Assembly (NCBI GenBank): GCA_900549055.1
Contig: URNB01000005.1
Coordinates: 1 to 46,474 of the forward strand
Source of the DNA: an uncultured Oscillospiraceae bacterium
GTDB taxonomy: Bacteria; Bacillota; Clostridia; Oscillospirales; Acutalibacteraceae
DNA length: 46,474 nt
Direction: 5' to 3'
Made by a program: the position numbers and the translations under genes. Below the pieces are notes generated by a model. That model did no database searches, was not told where the DNA came from, and saw only the letters and a list, made by a program, of their open reading frames with translations. Below are positions 1 to 7,099 of this stretch, in pieces (the stretch's first letter is position 1; the number at the start of each line of letters is the position of its first letter).

Positions 1-54
1 CTCGATTTTATATAATTGCATTTGCTAATGCAATTATTCAGTAGACATTATTTA
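1..54. repeat. Right end of an interspersed MITE-like repeat (copy 1, cut by window edge)
   Basis: Bases 1-54 match 36655-36708 in the same orientation with a single difference (T at 26, C at 36680). The match covers the last small hairpin (TAATTGCATT paired with AATGCAATTA) and the terminal inverted repeat, and stops right after a TA dinucleotide at 53-54, where the two flanks diverge. The left part of this copy lies outside the window. See the full copy at 36441-36708. Confidence 0.85.
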
Positions 55-147
55 CAGATTAAAGATTAAATATGCAAAATACAGTTTCGGTATATAAATC
101 GGCTCTCTGATCATTTTAAGCTTGTAACAACCCCTTCGGCATCCATA

Positions 148-169
148 CGGCTGCCGTCTCGGTCGGTGC
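148..169. repeat. Short 22-bp dispersed repeat, copy A
   Basis: The 22 bases here match 6427-6448 at 20 of 22 positions (differences at T/C and T/A). Both copies lie in intergenic DNA next to 3' gene ends. This may be a fragment of a REP-like family, but only two copies are seen and the function is unknown. Confidence 0.4.
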
Positions 170-235
170 TTATGCTTCGCAGAGGCGTCCGCCGGACACC
201 CGCACCCAAACACCGGGGAGGCAATCATTTGCTGT

Positions 236-265
236 CAACAGAATAATTATATAACTATTCTGTTG
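236..265 (-). terminator. Hairpin downstream of ricT (possible terminator, weak U-tract)
   Basis: CAACAGAATA (236-245) pairs perfectly with TATTCTGTTG (256-265), a 10-bp stem with a 10-nt loop, 35 bases past the ricT stop. No run of T follows on the minus strand, so this is either a weak terminator or a 3'-end stabilising hairpin. Confidence 0.35.
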
Positions 266-299
266 TGACTTCGATGCAGAGATATTACCGCCGAATTCT

Positions 300-1139
300 T
301 TATTCCGAATCCCTTTTGGGGCGCTTTTTAAAGCGCGAAATCCGCTTCACATCGTCGCGGTGTATCTTAAACGGCATGGAATCGCTGTCTGTCAGGCGGA
401 CGGTAAGATAACCGGTCATAAGATTCGCATCGGTCACGACAGCGTTGCCCTCCGGTGTTTTAACGGTTGCACCGACACCGGGAGTCAGCGAATTCAGATA
501 TTCATAGGCGTCCTGCTCGTATTTTAAGCAGCACATCAGTCTTCCGCAGCTGCCCGAAATTTTGGTGGGATTGAGCGAAAGTCCCTGCTCCTTTGCCATT
601 TTAATGGAAACCGGCTGGAAATCATTTAAAAACTGTTTGCAGCAATAGGGTCTGCCGCAGATTCCGAGTCCGCCGAGCATTTTCGCCTCATCACGCACGC
701 CTATCTGGCGCAGCTCAATGCGGGTGTGGAAGCGCGATGCAAGATCCTTTACAAGCTCGCGGAAATCCACCCTGCCGTCGGAGGTGAAGAAGAAAACAAT
801 CTTGCCGGCGTCAAAGGAATATTCCACATCGACCAGCTTCATATCGAGCTTGTGAGCCGAAACAAGCTCCTCGCAGATTCCGAAGGCTTCCTTTTCCTTC
901 CTTTTATTTTCATCGCGGCGAGCCATGTCCTTTTCGGTCGCCTTGCGGAGCACCTTGCGTAACGGCTTTACGATCGCGCCGTTATCCACCTCGTGATTTG
1001 CGGCGCTGACCGTGCCCATCTCCGTGCCGTTTTGGGTCTCAACTATAACCGATTCGCCGATTTCGGCGGTGATTCCGGCGGGATCAAATGAATAAGCCCT
1101 GCCGTTTTCCTTGAATTTTACGGATATTATTTCTGTCAT
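300..1139 (-). CDS. ricT: PSP1 domain regulatory protein RicT (YaaT)
   Basis: 279-residue protein of the PSP1/RicT family. In Bacillus, RicT (YaaT) works with RicA and RicF in a cytoplasmic Fe-S complex that stimulates RNase Y-dependent mRNA processing and affects sporulation and competence. The family's cysteine signature is complete: CGRPYCC at 161-167 and CGRLMCC at 198-204, so C161, C166, C167, C198, C203 and C204 are present. The basic C-terminal tail (RFKKRPKR) is typical of firmicute versions. It is the last gene of a minus-strand operon, 11 bases after holB, which is the usual firmicute arrangement. The start is an ATG; the upstream sequence GGAGG (within 1143-1150) gives a good ribosome site. 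Family assignment is firm; the role is by homology. Confidence 0.93.
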   Translation of the reverse strand: MTEIISVKFKENGRAYSFDPAGITAEIGESVIVETQNGTEMGTVSAANHEVDNGAIVKPLRKVLRKATEKDMARRDENKRKEKEAFGICEELVSAHKLDMKLVDVEYSFDAGKIVFFFTSDGRVDFRELVKDLASRFHTRIELRQIGVRDEAKMLGGLGICGRPYCCKQFLNDFQPVSIKMAKEQGLSLNPTKISGSCGRLMCCLKYEQDAYEYLNSLTPGVGATVKTPEGNAVVTDANLMTGYLTVRLTDSDSMPFKIHRDDVKRISRFKKRPKRDSE

Positions 1140-1150
1140 ATACTCCTCCG

Positions 1151-2074
1151 TCAGCTGATTTCGGTCGCTTTGCAGACAAGCGCCGCGAAAAGCAGACTCA
1201 AATTAACATTTGTTGTAAGGCTTTGCTCAAAGCCGTCAATCTCGGTATAAAAAACCGACAGTGTTCTTGCGGTGAGCGGGTTTGAAAGATTTTTTTTAAG
1301 GGATGACGCGGCGGCAAGCTTAAGCTCGCGAAGAAAGGCGTCCGCCTCGACCCGATTTTTTTCAAACCGCGATGTCACCTTCAGCATTCCGAGTTCATCG
1401 GAAGCAAGCAAAAGACTTATGAATTCCTCTGCGGCAGCTGCCGCCTTATCGGAAGAACCCGAAAGATAAGCCAGCGCAACACCTATATTTCCTCCCGCTT
1501 CCCGGAGTGCGGAGCTTATCCGTTCGGGGGGGAATTCCTCACCCGCCGCAAGATATTTTTCCGCCTCGGAAATTTCGGGCGGCGAGAGCGAAAACACCGT
1601 GCAGCGCGATATTACCGTATCGAGCAGCGCCGCCTTGTTTTCCGCAATCAAAACAAAAAGCACGGAGCCGGGCGGTTCCTCAAGCACCTTTAAAAGCGCG
1701 TTCTGCGCCTGCTCGTTCATGGTATCCGCCGAATCTATTATAAAAACGCTGCGAACCGACATATGCGGCTTTACATAAGCATCGCTTCTGAGCGCCCGTA
1801 TTTGGGCTACGGTTATATTCTTTTTGCCGTCCTCGGGGGCGGTCGTGTGAATATCCGGGTGTGTTCCCGCCCTTTCAAGGCGGCAGTCTCGGCACTCGCC
1901 GCAGGGCTTATCCTCCCCGCCGCATACCGCGGCACAGGCAATAAATTTTGCAAGGGTGTGCCGCCCTGTGCCCTTATCCCCCTCTATCAGCACGGCATGA
2001 GGCAGCCGGTCGGCTTTGATTGCGGCGGTCAGCGCGTTCTGCACGCCGCTGTTTCCTATAAGCGGAAAGCTCAT
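1151..2074 (-). CDS. holB: DNA polymerase III subunit delta' (HolB)
   Basis: 307-residue AAA+ clamp-loader subunit that, with delta and tau/gamma, loads the beta clamp. The N-terminus has a P-loop variant, GDKGTGRHT (32-40), in which the usual Lys is Arg, as expected for delta', which does not hydrolyse ATP. Four cysteines at C51, C58, C61 and C64 form the zinc module found in clamp loaders. An SRC motif (VISRCTVF) follows the sensor region and supplies the arginine finger class of residue. It overlaps the trpS stop codon by four bases (ATGA), so translation is probably coupled, and precedes ricT. The C-terminal domain is divergent, which is normal for firmicute HolB. Confidence in the family is high. 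Confidence 0.9.
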   Translation of the reverse strand: MSFPLIGNSGVQNALTAAIKADRLPHAVLIEGDKGTGRHTLAKFIACAAVCGGEDKPCGECRDCRLERAGTHPDIHTTAPEDGKKNITVAQIRALRSDAYVKPHMSVRSVFIIDSADTMNEQAQNALLKVLEEPPGSVLFVLIAENKAALLDTVISRCTVFSLSPPEISEAEKYLAAGEEFPPERISSALREAGGNIGVALAYLSGSSDKAAAAAEEFISLLLASDELGMLKVTSRFEKNRVEADAFLRELKLAAASSLKKNLSNPLTARTLSVFYTEIDGFEQSLTTNVNLSLLFAALVCKATEIS

Positions 2075-3087
2075 AGCACGAACCCGACCTTTTTCATTGC
2101 CTTGAAGTAGGTTTTGCGGGCGATGTATTCCGCCTTTTGAGCACCCTCCTTATAAAGGCGCTCAAGCTCTTTTTTATCTCCGATTATCTCATCATGCCGC
2201 TGCTTTATCGGGGCTAAAGCGTCAGCCACTGCTTCGCCGACGGCAAGCTTGAACTCGCCGTAGCCCCTGCCCGCAAACTCGCGCTCGACCTCGGCAACCG
2301 ATTTATCCGTAACTGCGGAATATATCGTTATAAGATTTGAAACGCCGGGCTTATCGTCGGACATTCTGATTTCCGAGTCCGAATCGGTAACGGCACGCTT
2401 AAATTTGCGGATTATCGTATCGCGGTCGTCAAGCAAGGCAACCCAGGCGTTTGCGTTGTCGTCCGATTTCGACATTTTTTTCGAGGGATCCTGAAGCGAT
2501 TTTATTCTTGCCCCGGCCTTCGGTATATATCCGTCGGGCACGGTGAAAACATCACCGTAAATATTGTTGAAGCGGATAGCGATATCGCGCGCAATTTCAA
2601 GGTGCTGCTTCTGATCCGCCCCCACCGGCACCAGATCGGGCTTATAAAGCAGAATATCCGCCGCCATAAGCACGGGGTACGAAAACAGACCGACATTTAT
2701 ATTATCGGGGTGCTTTTTGCTTTTATCCTTGAATTGGGTCATTCTTGACATTTCGCCGAACTGGGTATAGCAGGAAAGCAGCCACGAAAGGGCGGCGTGC
2801 TCGGGCACCTGCGACTGAATGAAAACGGTATTTTTTTCGGGGTCTATTCCGAGCGCCAAAAGTATGGCGTAGGTGGAATATATCTGACTGCGAAGCTTTG
2901 CGGGCTCCTGCCGCACCGTTATTGCATGCAGATCCGCAACGGCAAAAAAGCAATCGAATTCCGCCTGCATTGCCGCCCAGTTTTTAAGCGCGCCGAGGTA
3001 GTTGCCGAGGGTAAGCATGCCGCTCGGCTGTATGCAGCTCAAAACACGTTTTTTAGCTTCCGCCGAATTATTTTCGCACATATTCAT
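2071..3087 (-). CDS. trpS: Tryptophanyl-tRNA synthetase
   Basis: Class I aminoacyl-tRNA synthetase that charges tRNA-Trp. The N-terminus has QPSGMLTLGNYLGAL, the TrpRS version of the HIGH region, and the KMSKS loop is present as KKMSKSDDN. The motif GADQKQHLE, which contacts tryptophan and ATP, is intact. Length from the chosen start is 338 residues, standard for bacterial TrpRS. I chose the ATG at 3087; an ATG two codons later (3081) has slightly better spacing to the AAAGG Shine-Dalgarno, and an upstream in-frame ATG at 3114 has no ribosome site. First gene of the minus-strand trpS-holB-ricT operon. No T-box-like leader could be recognised in the 3088-3246 divergent spacer. Confidence 0.95.
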   Translation of the reverse strand: MNMCENNSAEAKKRVLSCIQPSGMLTLGNYLGALKNWAAMQAEFDCFFAVADLHAITVRQEPAKLRSQIYSTYAILLALGIDPEKNTVFIQSQVPEHAALSWLLSCYTQFGEMSRMTQFKDKSKKHPDNINVGLFSYPVLMAADILLYKPDLVPVGADQKQHLEIARDIAIRFNNIYGDVFTVPDGYIPKAGARIKSLQDPSKKMSKSDDNANAWVALLDDRDTIIRKFKRAVTDSDSEIRMSDDKPGVSNLITIYSAVTDKSVAEVEREFAGRGYGEFKLAVGEAVADALAPIKQRHDEIIGDKKELERLYKEGAQKAEYIARKTYFKAMKKVGFVL

Positions 3088-3246
3088 TCCGCCTTTAAGA
3101 ATCAGATTATTCATAAATTTTATTTTAACACACTTTTCTTCAACTTACAAGTTTTTTTAAATGCGTTTTATTCTGTCTCCCCGCGTGAGGACGGCATAAC
3201 GAACCGTACCGCGGCATATCCTTCTATTAAAGGAGAGTGTTCCGCT

Positions 3247-4461
3247 TTGAAAAGAATAATATCGTTGTTTTTGGTTGTTTTGTGTATCGGAGGTGTGACT
3301 GTTTTTGCAAAGGGCGCTGTCACGGTATCGAGCGAATGCGATATCTCCGATATCAATGTTCCGCTCGATAACACCCCGGTAAACGCCGCCATAGGGCAGA
3401 CGCTGGATATAAAGGCAAAGTCGGCGGTGCTTATGGAGCCGAATACCGGCAGGGTGCTTTATGAAAACAATCCCGATGAAAAGCTGCCGCCTGCTTCCAT
3501 TACCAAAATAATGTCGCTGCTGCTTGTTATGGAGGCTATTGACCGCGGAGATCTATCCCTTGAAACGGTAATTACCGCAAGCGAGCACGCCGCCTCTATG
3601 GGCGGGTCGCAAATATGGCTGGAACCCGGGGAGACCATGACCGTGAACGATTTGCTTAAGGCTTCGGTAATAGCGTCCGCCAATGACGCCTGCACCGCGC
3701 TTGCCGAGGCGGTTGCGGGCAGTGAGGAGGGCTTTGTGGCGCTTATGAACGAGCGGGCGGCGGAGCTTGGAATGACCAACACCCATTTTAAAAACTGCAC
3801 CGGGCTTGATGCAGAAGGACATTTGACCTCTGCCTATGATGTTGCCGTAATGTCCTCTGCGCTTATAAAGCACACGCTTATAAAGGACTACACCACCGTT
3901 TGGATGGATAGCCTGCGCGACGGCAAAAGCGAGCTTGTGAACACGAATAAGCTTATAAGATTTTATGAGGGCGCCACCGGGCTTAAAACCGGCACCACAT
4001 CTACCGCCAAATACTGCGTTTCGGCAACCGCCGAACGCAATGGGCTTGAGCTTGTGGCGGTGGTAATGGCGGGCGAAACCACAAAGGATCGCTTTAACGG
4101 CGCCAAAAAGCTGCTTGATTACGGCTTTGCGAATTACAATTATTCGGTTATAAGCGCGGACCTCGGGGATACAAAAGAGCTTGATATAGCAAAGGGAACG
4201 AAAAGGAAAATTGCAATAAGCGCGGAAAAGCAATTAAGCGTTTTGCTGCCTAAAACCGCAAAGGGAAACATTACACAGGAAATAAGCTTTAATGAAAATA
4301 TAACCGCTCCCGTAAGAAAGGGCGCGGCGGTCGGCACAGTGACCGTAAAGCTTGGCGACGAAACCCTGGGCGAAATTCCCGTAACGGCGGCAGAGGACGT
4401 GGAAAGGCTCTCGCTCGGCTTTTCACTGCGGCGGATTTTAAAAGGATTATTTCAATTATGA
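3247..4461 (+). CDS. D-alanyl-D-alanine carboxypeptidase (DacF/PBP5 type), TTG start
   Basis: Secreted or membrane-anchored low-molecular-weight penicillin-binding protein (S11 peptidase) that trims the terminal D-Ala from peptidoglycan stem peptides. All three active-site motifs are visible: SITK (SxxK), SAN (SxN) and KTG in LKTGTTSTA. An N-terminal signal peptide (LKRIISLFLVVLCIGGVTVFA) and a C-terminal PBP5-like beta domain flank the catalytic domain; 404 residues in total. The reading frame stays open far upstream into trpS, but the real start is very likely the TTG at 3247: AGGAG lies at 3231-3235 and the signal peptide begins exactly there. Divergent from trpS. The last residues carry a basic amphipathic segment (FSLRRILKGLFQL), which may anchor the protein to the membrane. 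Confidence 0.92.
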   Translation: MKRIISLFLVVLCIGGVTVFAKGAVTVSSECDISDINVPLDNTPVNAAIGQTLDIKAKSAVLMEPNTGRVLYENNPDEKLPPASITKIMSLLLVMEAIDRGDLSLETVITASEHAASMGGSQIWLEPGETMTVNDLLKASVIASANDACTALAEAVAGSEEGFVALMNERAAELGMTNTHFKNCTGLDAEGHLTSAYDVAVMSSALIKHTLIKDYTTVWMDSLRDGKSELVNTNKLIRFYEGATGLKTGTTSTAKYCVSATAERNGLELVAVVMAGETTKDRFNGAKKLLDYGFANYNYSVISADLGDTKELDIAKGTKRKIAISAEKQLSVLLPKTAKGNITQEISFNENITAPVRKGAAVGTVTVKLGDETLGEIPVTAAEDVERLSLGFSLRRILKGLFQL

Positions 4462-4490
4462 AAACTTTTAATGAATATCGCTTTTCGCAC

Positions 4491-4519
4491 TTGAAAAAGT
4501 CGGGGATTTATTGTAATAT
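4491..4519 (+). promoter_or_regulatory. Sigma-A promoter for pgi
   Basis: TTGAAA at 4491-4496 and TAATAT at 4514-4519 are separated by 17 bases, close to the vegetative consensus. The ATG of pgi is about 40 bases downstream, behind an AGGGG ribosome site. Confidence 0.75.
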
Positions 4520-4559
4520 ATAAACAGGAAACTAAAATTTAAAGAATCCAGGGGTTAAA

Positions 4560-5900
4560 ATGGCTATTAAATTTAATTCGGCGTATGCCAAACAGTTCAT
4601 CAGGGAAAATGATGTCAAGGGTCTTGAAGCGCAGGTTGCTGCGGCTCACGGGCTTGTAAATGACAAAACAGGTCTCGGCAACGACTTCTTAGGCTGGGTA
4701 GACCTGCCAGTAAATTACGATAAAGAGGAATTTGCGAGAATCAAAGCGGCAGCCGCAAAAATCCGCAAGGATACCGATATCCTCATAGTTATCGGCATCG
4801 GCGGCTCATACCTCGGCGCGCGTGCTGCTATCGAGTTCTTAAAGGGACCGTTCTACAATCAGTTAAAGGGCGAGGGCCCCGAAATTTATTTTGCCGGCAA
4901 CAGCATAAGCGGCGCATATCTTTCGGATATTGTAAAGCTGTGCGAGGGCAAGCGCGTTTCGGTAAACATTATTTCAAAATCAGGTACCACAACCGAGCCG
5001 GCGGTCGCCTTCAGAGTCCTGCGCGATCTGCTTGAAAAGCAGTACGGCGAGGAAGAAGCCGCAAAGAGAATTTACTGCACCACCGATAAGGCGCGCGGTA
5101 CACTTAAAAAGCTGGCTGATGAAAAGGGCTACGAGTGCTTTGTTGTACCGGATGATGTGGGCGGAAGATTCTCCGTTCTCACTGCTGTGGGTCTTTTACC
5201 GATTGCGGCTGCGGGTGCGGATATAGACGCTCTTATGTCGGGCGCCGCGGCGGCTATGAAGGATTACAACGAACCCGATATTTATAAAAACGACTGCTAT
5301 TTATACGCGGCTCTCCGCAATGCATTTTACCGCAAGGGTAAATCGGTTGAGCTGCTCGTAAGCTACGAGCCCCGCTTTACTATGATGGCGGAATGGTTCA
5401 AGCAGCTTTTCGGCGAGAGCGAGGGCAAGGACAACAAGGGTCTTTTCCCGGCCTCCGTTACATTCTCAACCGACCTTCACTCAATGGGTCAGTTCGTACA
5501 GGACGGCAGCCGCTTAATGTTTGAAACGGTTGTAACCTTCGGTGAAAGCGATAAGGATGTTGTTATCGAAGAGGATGCGGACAACGGCGACGGCCTTAAC
5601 TTCCTTGCCGGTAAAACCATGTCATATGTAAACTCAAAGGCATTTGAGGGCACGGTTTTGGCGCATACCGACGGCGGCGTGCCGAATCTCGTTATAAACG
5701 TTGATAAGCCGGATGAAGAAAACCTCGGCAGACTTATTTACTTCTTTGAAAAGGCATGCGCGGTTTCGGGCTATATGCTCGGAGTTAATCCGTTTGATCA
5801 ACCCGGTGTTGAAAGCTATAAAAAGAATATGTTCGCCCTGCTCGGCAAGCCGGGCTATGAGGCTCAGAAGGCGGAGCTTGAAGCGCGCCTTAACGGGTAA
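4560..5900 (+). CDS. pgi: Glucose-6-phosphate isomerase
   Basis: 446-residue phosphoglucose isomerase that interconverts glucose 6-phosphate and fructose 6-phosphate in glycolysis and gluconeogenesis. The SIS-type core shows IGIGGSYLGARA near residue 80 and SKSGTTTE (phosphate-binding) near 145. The C-terminal family signature appears as GVNPFDQPGVESYKKNMF, containing the catalytic lysine, and the metabolite-site block FSTDLHSMGQF is intact. The length fits the short firmicute/archaeal-like bacterial class of about 450 residues. It has its own promoter at 4491-4519, a clear ribosome site, and is followed after 43 bases by a small P-loop gene that is probably cotranscribed. Confidence 0.96.
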   Translation: MAIKFNSAYAKQFIRENDVKGLEAQVAAAHGLVNDKTGLGNDFLGWVDLPVNYDKEEFARIKAAAAKIRKDTDILIVIGIGGSYLGARAAIEFLKGPFYNQLKGEGPEIYFAGNSISGAYLSDIVKLCEGKRVSVNIISKSGTTTEPAVAFRVLRDLLEKQYGEEEAAKRIYCTTDKARGTLKKLADEKGYECFVVPDDVGGRFSVLTAVGLLPIAAAGADIDALMSGAAAAMKDYNEPDIYKNDCYLYAALRNAFYRKGKSVELLVSYEPRFTMMAEWFKQLFGESEGKDNKGLFPASVTFSTDLHSMGQFVQDGSRLMFETVVTFGESDKDVVIEEDADNGDGLNFLAGKTMSYVNSKAFEGTVLAHTDGGVPNLVINVDKPDEENLGRLIYFFEKACAVSGYMLGVNPFDQPGVESYKKNMFALLGKPGYEAQKAELEARLNG

Positions 5901-5943
5901 AAAAGCTGCCGCAGGCAGTTAAATATAAAAGGAGTTGGTATAA

Positions 5944-6351
5944 ATGATTAAACTCATTATCGGAAAAAAAGGCTCGGGTAAAACCAAAAAATTAGTGGAT
6001 ATGGTAAATGCCGCGACAGAACAAAGCCTCGGCAATGTCGTATGCATTGAAAAAGGCGATACCCTGACATATTCGGTAACACACAAGGCGCGTCTTATCG
6101 ACGCCGAGAGTTACGGCATTTCGGGCTACGGCGAATACTACGGTATGGTAGCAGGAATAAAGGCAGGCAATAACGATGTCACCCACATTTTCGGTGACGC
6201 AACCCTCAGAATCGGCGAGCGCGATTTTGATAAATTGGCAGCCTTCCTCGAAAGAGTTTCCGCCATTTCGGACGTTGAATTTATTTTCACCGTTTCGGCT
6301 GATAAAGAGGAGCTCCCCGGCAAGATTTTTGATATAGCCGAGGTTTGCTGA
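5944..6351 (+). CDS. Small P-loop ATP-binding protein, unknown function
   Basis: 135-residue soluble protein. The only firm motif is an N-terminal Walker A, GKKGSGKT at residues 8-15, right after a hydrophobic strand (IKLII). A later hydrophobic segment ending in acidic residues (VTHIFGDATL) may hold a Walker B-like strand, and VEFIFTVSAD near residue 112 resembles the strand that follows it. The protein is too short for a full kinase or AAA+ domain, so it may be a compact nucleotide-binding regulator. I do not recognise a named family. It sits 43 bases behind pgi with AAAGGAG before the ATG and is followed by a strong terminator, so it is probably the last gene of the pgi transcript. Confidence 0.75.
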   Translation: MIKLIIGKKGSGKTKKLVDMVNAATEQSLGNVVCIEKGDTLTYSVTHKARLIDAESYGISGYGEYYGMVAGIKAGNNDVTHIFGDATLRIGERDFDKLAAFLERVSAISDVEFIFTVSADKEELPGKIFDIAEVC

Positions 6352-6369
6352 AAATAAATCGAAAAATGT

Positions 6370-6427
6370 AAAAACGGATCTGCCGTTTTTGTCCTCCCCC
6401 CTGCCTGCGGGCAGGGGGATTTTTTTC
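6370..6427 (+). terminator. Tandem rho-independent terminators after the pgi transcript
   Basis: Two hairpins in series. The first (6370-6390) pairs AAAAACGG with CCGTTTTT. The second (6397-6418) pairs CCCCCTGCC with GGCAGGGGG around a TGCG tetraloop and is followed by ATTTTTTT, a classical terminator. Confidence 0.85.
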
Positions 6428-6448
6428 GGCTGCCGCCTCGGTCGGAGC
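6427..6448. repeat. Short 22-bp dispersed repeat, copy B
   Basis: Matches 148-169 at 20 of 22 bases in the same orientation. It lies immediately behind the T-tract of the terminator at 6397-6427. Confidence 0.4.
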
Positions 6449-6465
6449 CTTTTGCCGCCGTCTGA

Positions 6466-6498
6466 GAAAAAACGAAAATTGCGGCGTTTCCGCCGCAA
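6466..6498 (-). terminator. Terminator of greA
   Basis: TTGCGGCG (minus strand) pairs with CGCCGCAA around a 4-nt loop (6479-6498). On the minus strand the stem is followed by TTTTCGTTTTTTC, about 40 bases past the greA stop. Confidence 0.75.
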
Positions 6499-6537
6499 AA
6501 GAAGCTTTGATATTATCTTCTGGTCCAATGTCCGTAA

Positions 6538-7041
6538 TCAGTATTTCCGTATTTCCAGGCTTGCGTCGTCGCTGCCCTTTTCAATCGAGCGTATCACAAT
6601 ATAATATCCGTACTCCTCGTCCACCCTAACATAGACGCGGTCGCCCGTCTTTCTGCCCATAAGTGCCTTGCCCATGGGGGAAAACCGACTGATAAGCCTT
6701 TCGAGTGAATTTTGCCTGAGAGCGGTTACTATGCGAACCTTTTCGACCGCGTCATCCTCTTCAACATAGTATTCCACCGTATCGAATATTCCCACCTCAT
6801 CGGGGCGGCTTTCGGGGTTTATAACCTTTGCGGTTTTAATCATATTGCGCAAATACCTTATTCGGCTTTCGTTTTTGCCACGCTCGCGCTTTGCGGCGTG
6901 ATACTCGGCATTTTCGCTCAGATCCCCGAAGCTGCGGGTGAATTTGACCTCTTCCAAAATTTTGGGCCGCACTACCGTTATGCGGTATTCAAGCTCCTCC
7001 TTCATTTTGTCAATATCAACCTTGGTCAGTTCGTCATACAT
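6538..7041 (-). CDS. greA: Transcript cleavage factor GreA family
   Basis: 167-residue GreA/GreB-type elongation factor that enters the secondary channel of RNA polymerase and stimulates cleavage of backtracked RNA. The N-terminal half is the helical hairpin (coiled coil) with the conserved acidic tip region RSFGDLSENAEYHAAK, where the D and E residues help hold the catalytic magnesium. The C-terminal FKBP-like half ends with SPMGKALMGRKTGDRV, the family's second signature. The length is slightly above the usual 157-160 residues because of a short C-terminal extension (KGSDDASLEIRKY). A GAGGT ribosome site precedes the ATG, only a few bases beyond a strong hairpin at 7059-7095. Confidence 0.92.
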   Translation of the reverse strand: MYDELTKVDIDKMKEELEYRITVVRPKILEEVKFTRSFGDLSENAEYHAAKRERGKNESRIRYLRNMIKTAKVINPESRPDEVGIFDTVEYYVEEDDAVEKVRIVTALRQNSLERLISRFSPMGKALMGRKTGDRVYVRVDEEYGYYIVIRSIEKGSDDASLEIRKY

Positions 7042-7058
7042 AGCAATACCTCAATTTT

Positions 7059-7095
7059 AAAACGCCCCTTGCCGTTTTTTCGGCGGGGCGTTTTT
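7059..7095 (-). terminator. Hairpin between the CNNM gene and greA (terminator or attenuator)
   Basis: AAAACGCCCC (7059-7068) pairs with GGGGCGTTTT (7085-7094); inside it GCCG pairs with CGGC around TTTTTT. On the minus strand it ends in TTTT and then runs straight into the greA ribosome site. greA must therefore be reached by readthrough or by a promoter inside the upstream gene. Confidence 0.7.
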
Positions 7096-7099
7096 AAGT

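Noticed and set aside
726..962. 78-codon plus-strand frame in ricT
   Set aside because: Shadow of the strongly conserved ricT gene; no ribosome site.
2797..3246. Long upstream extension of the carboxypeptidase frame
   Set aside because: It runs antisense through trpS, lacks a ribosome site and signal peptide; the TTG at 3247 has both.
3553..4233. 226-codon minus-strand frame in dacF
   Set aside because: Low-complexity antisense shadow of a gene with all active-site motifs.
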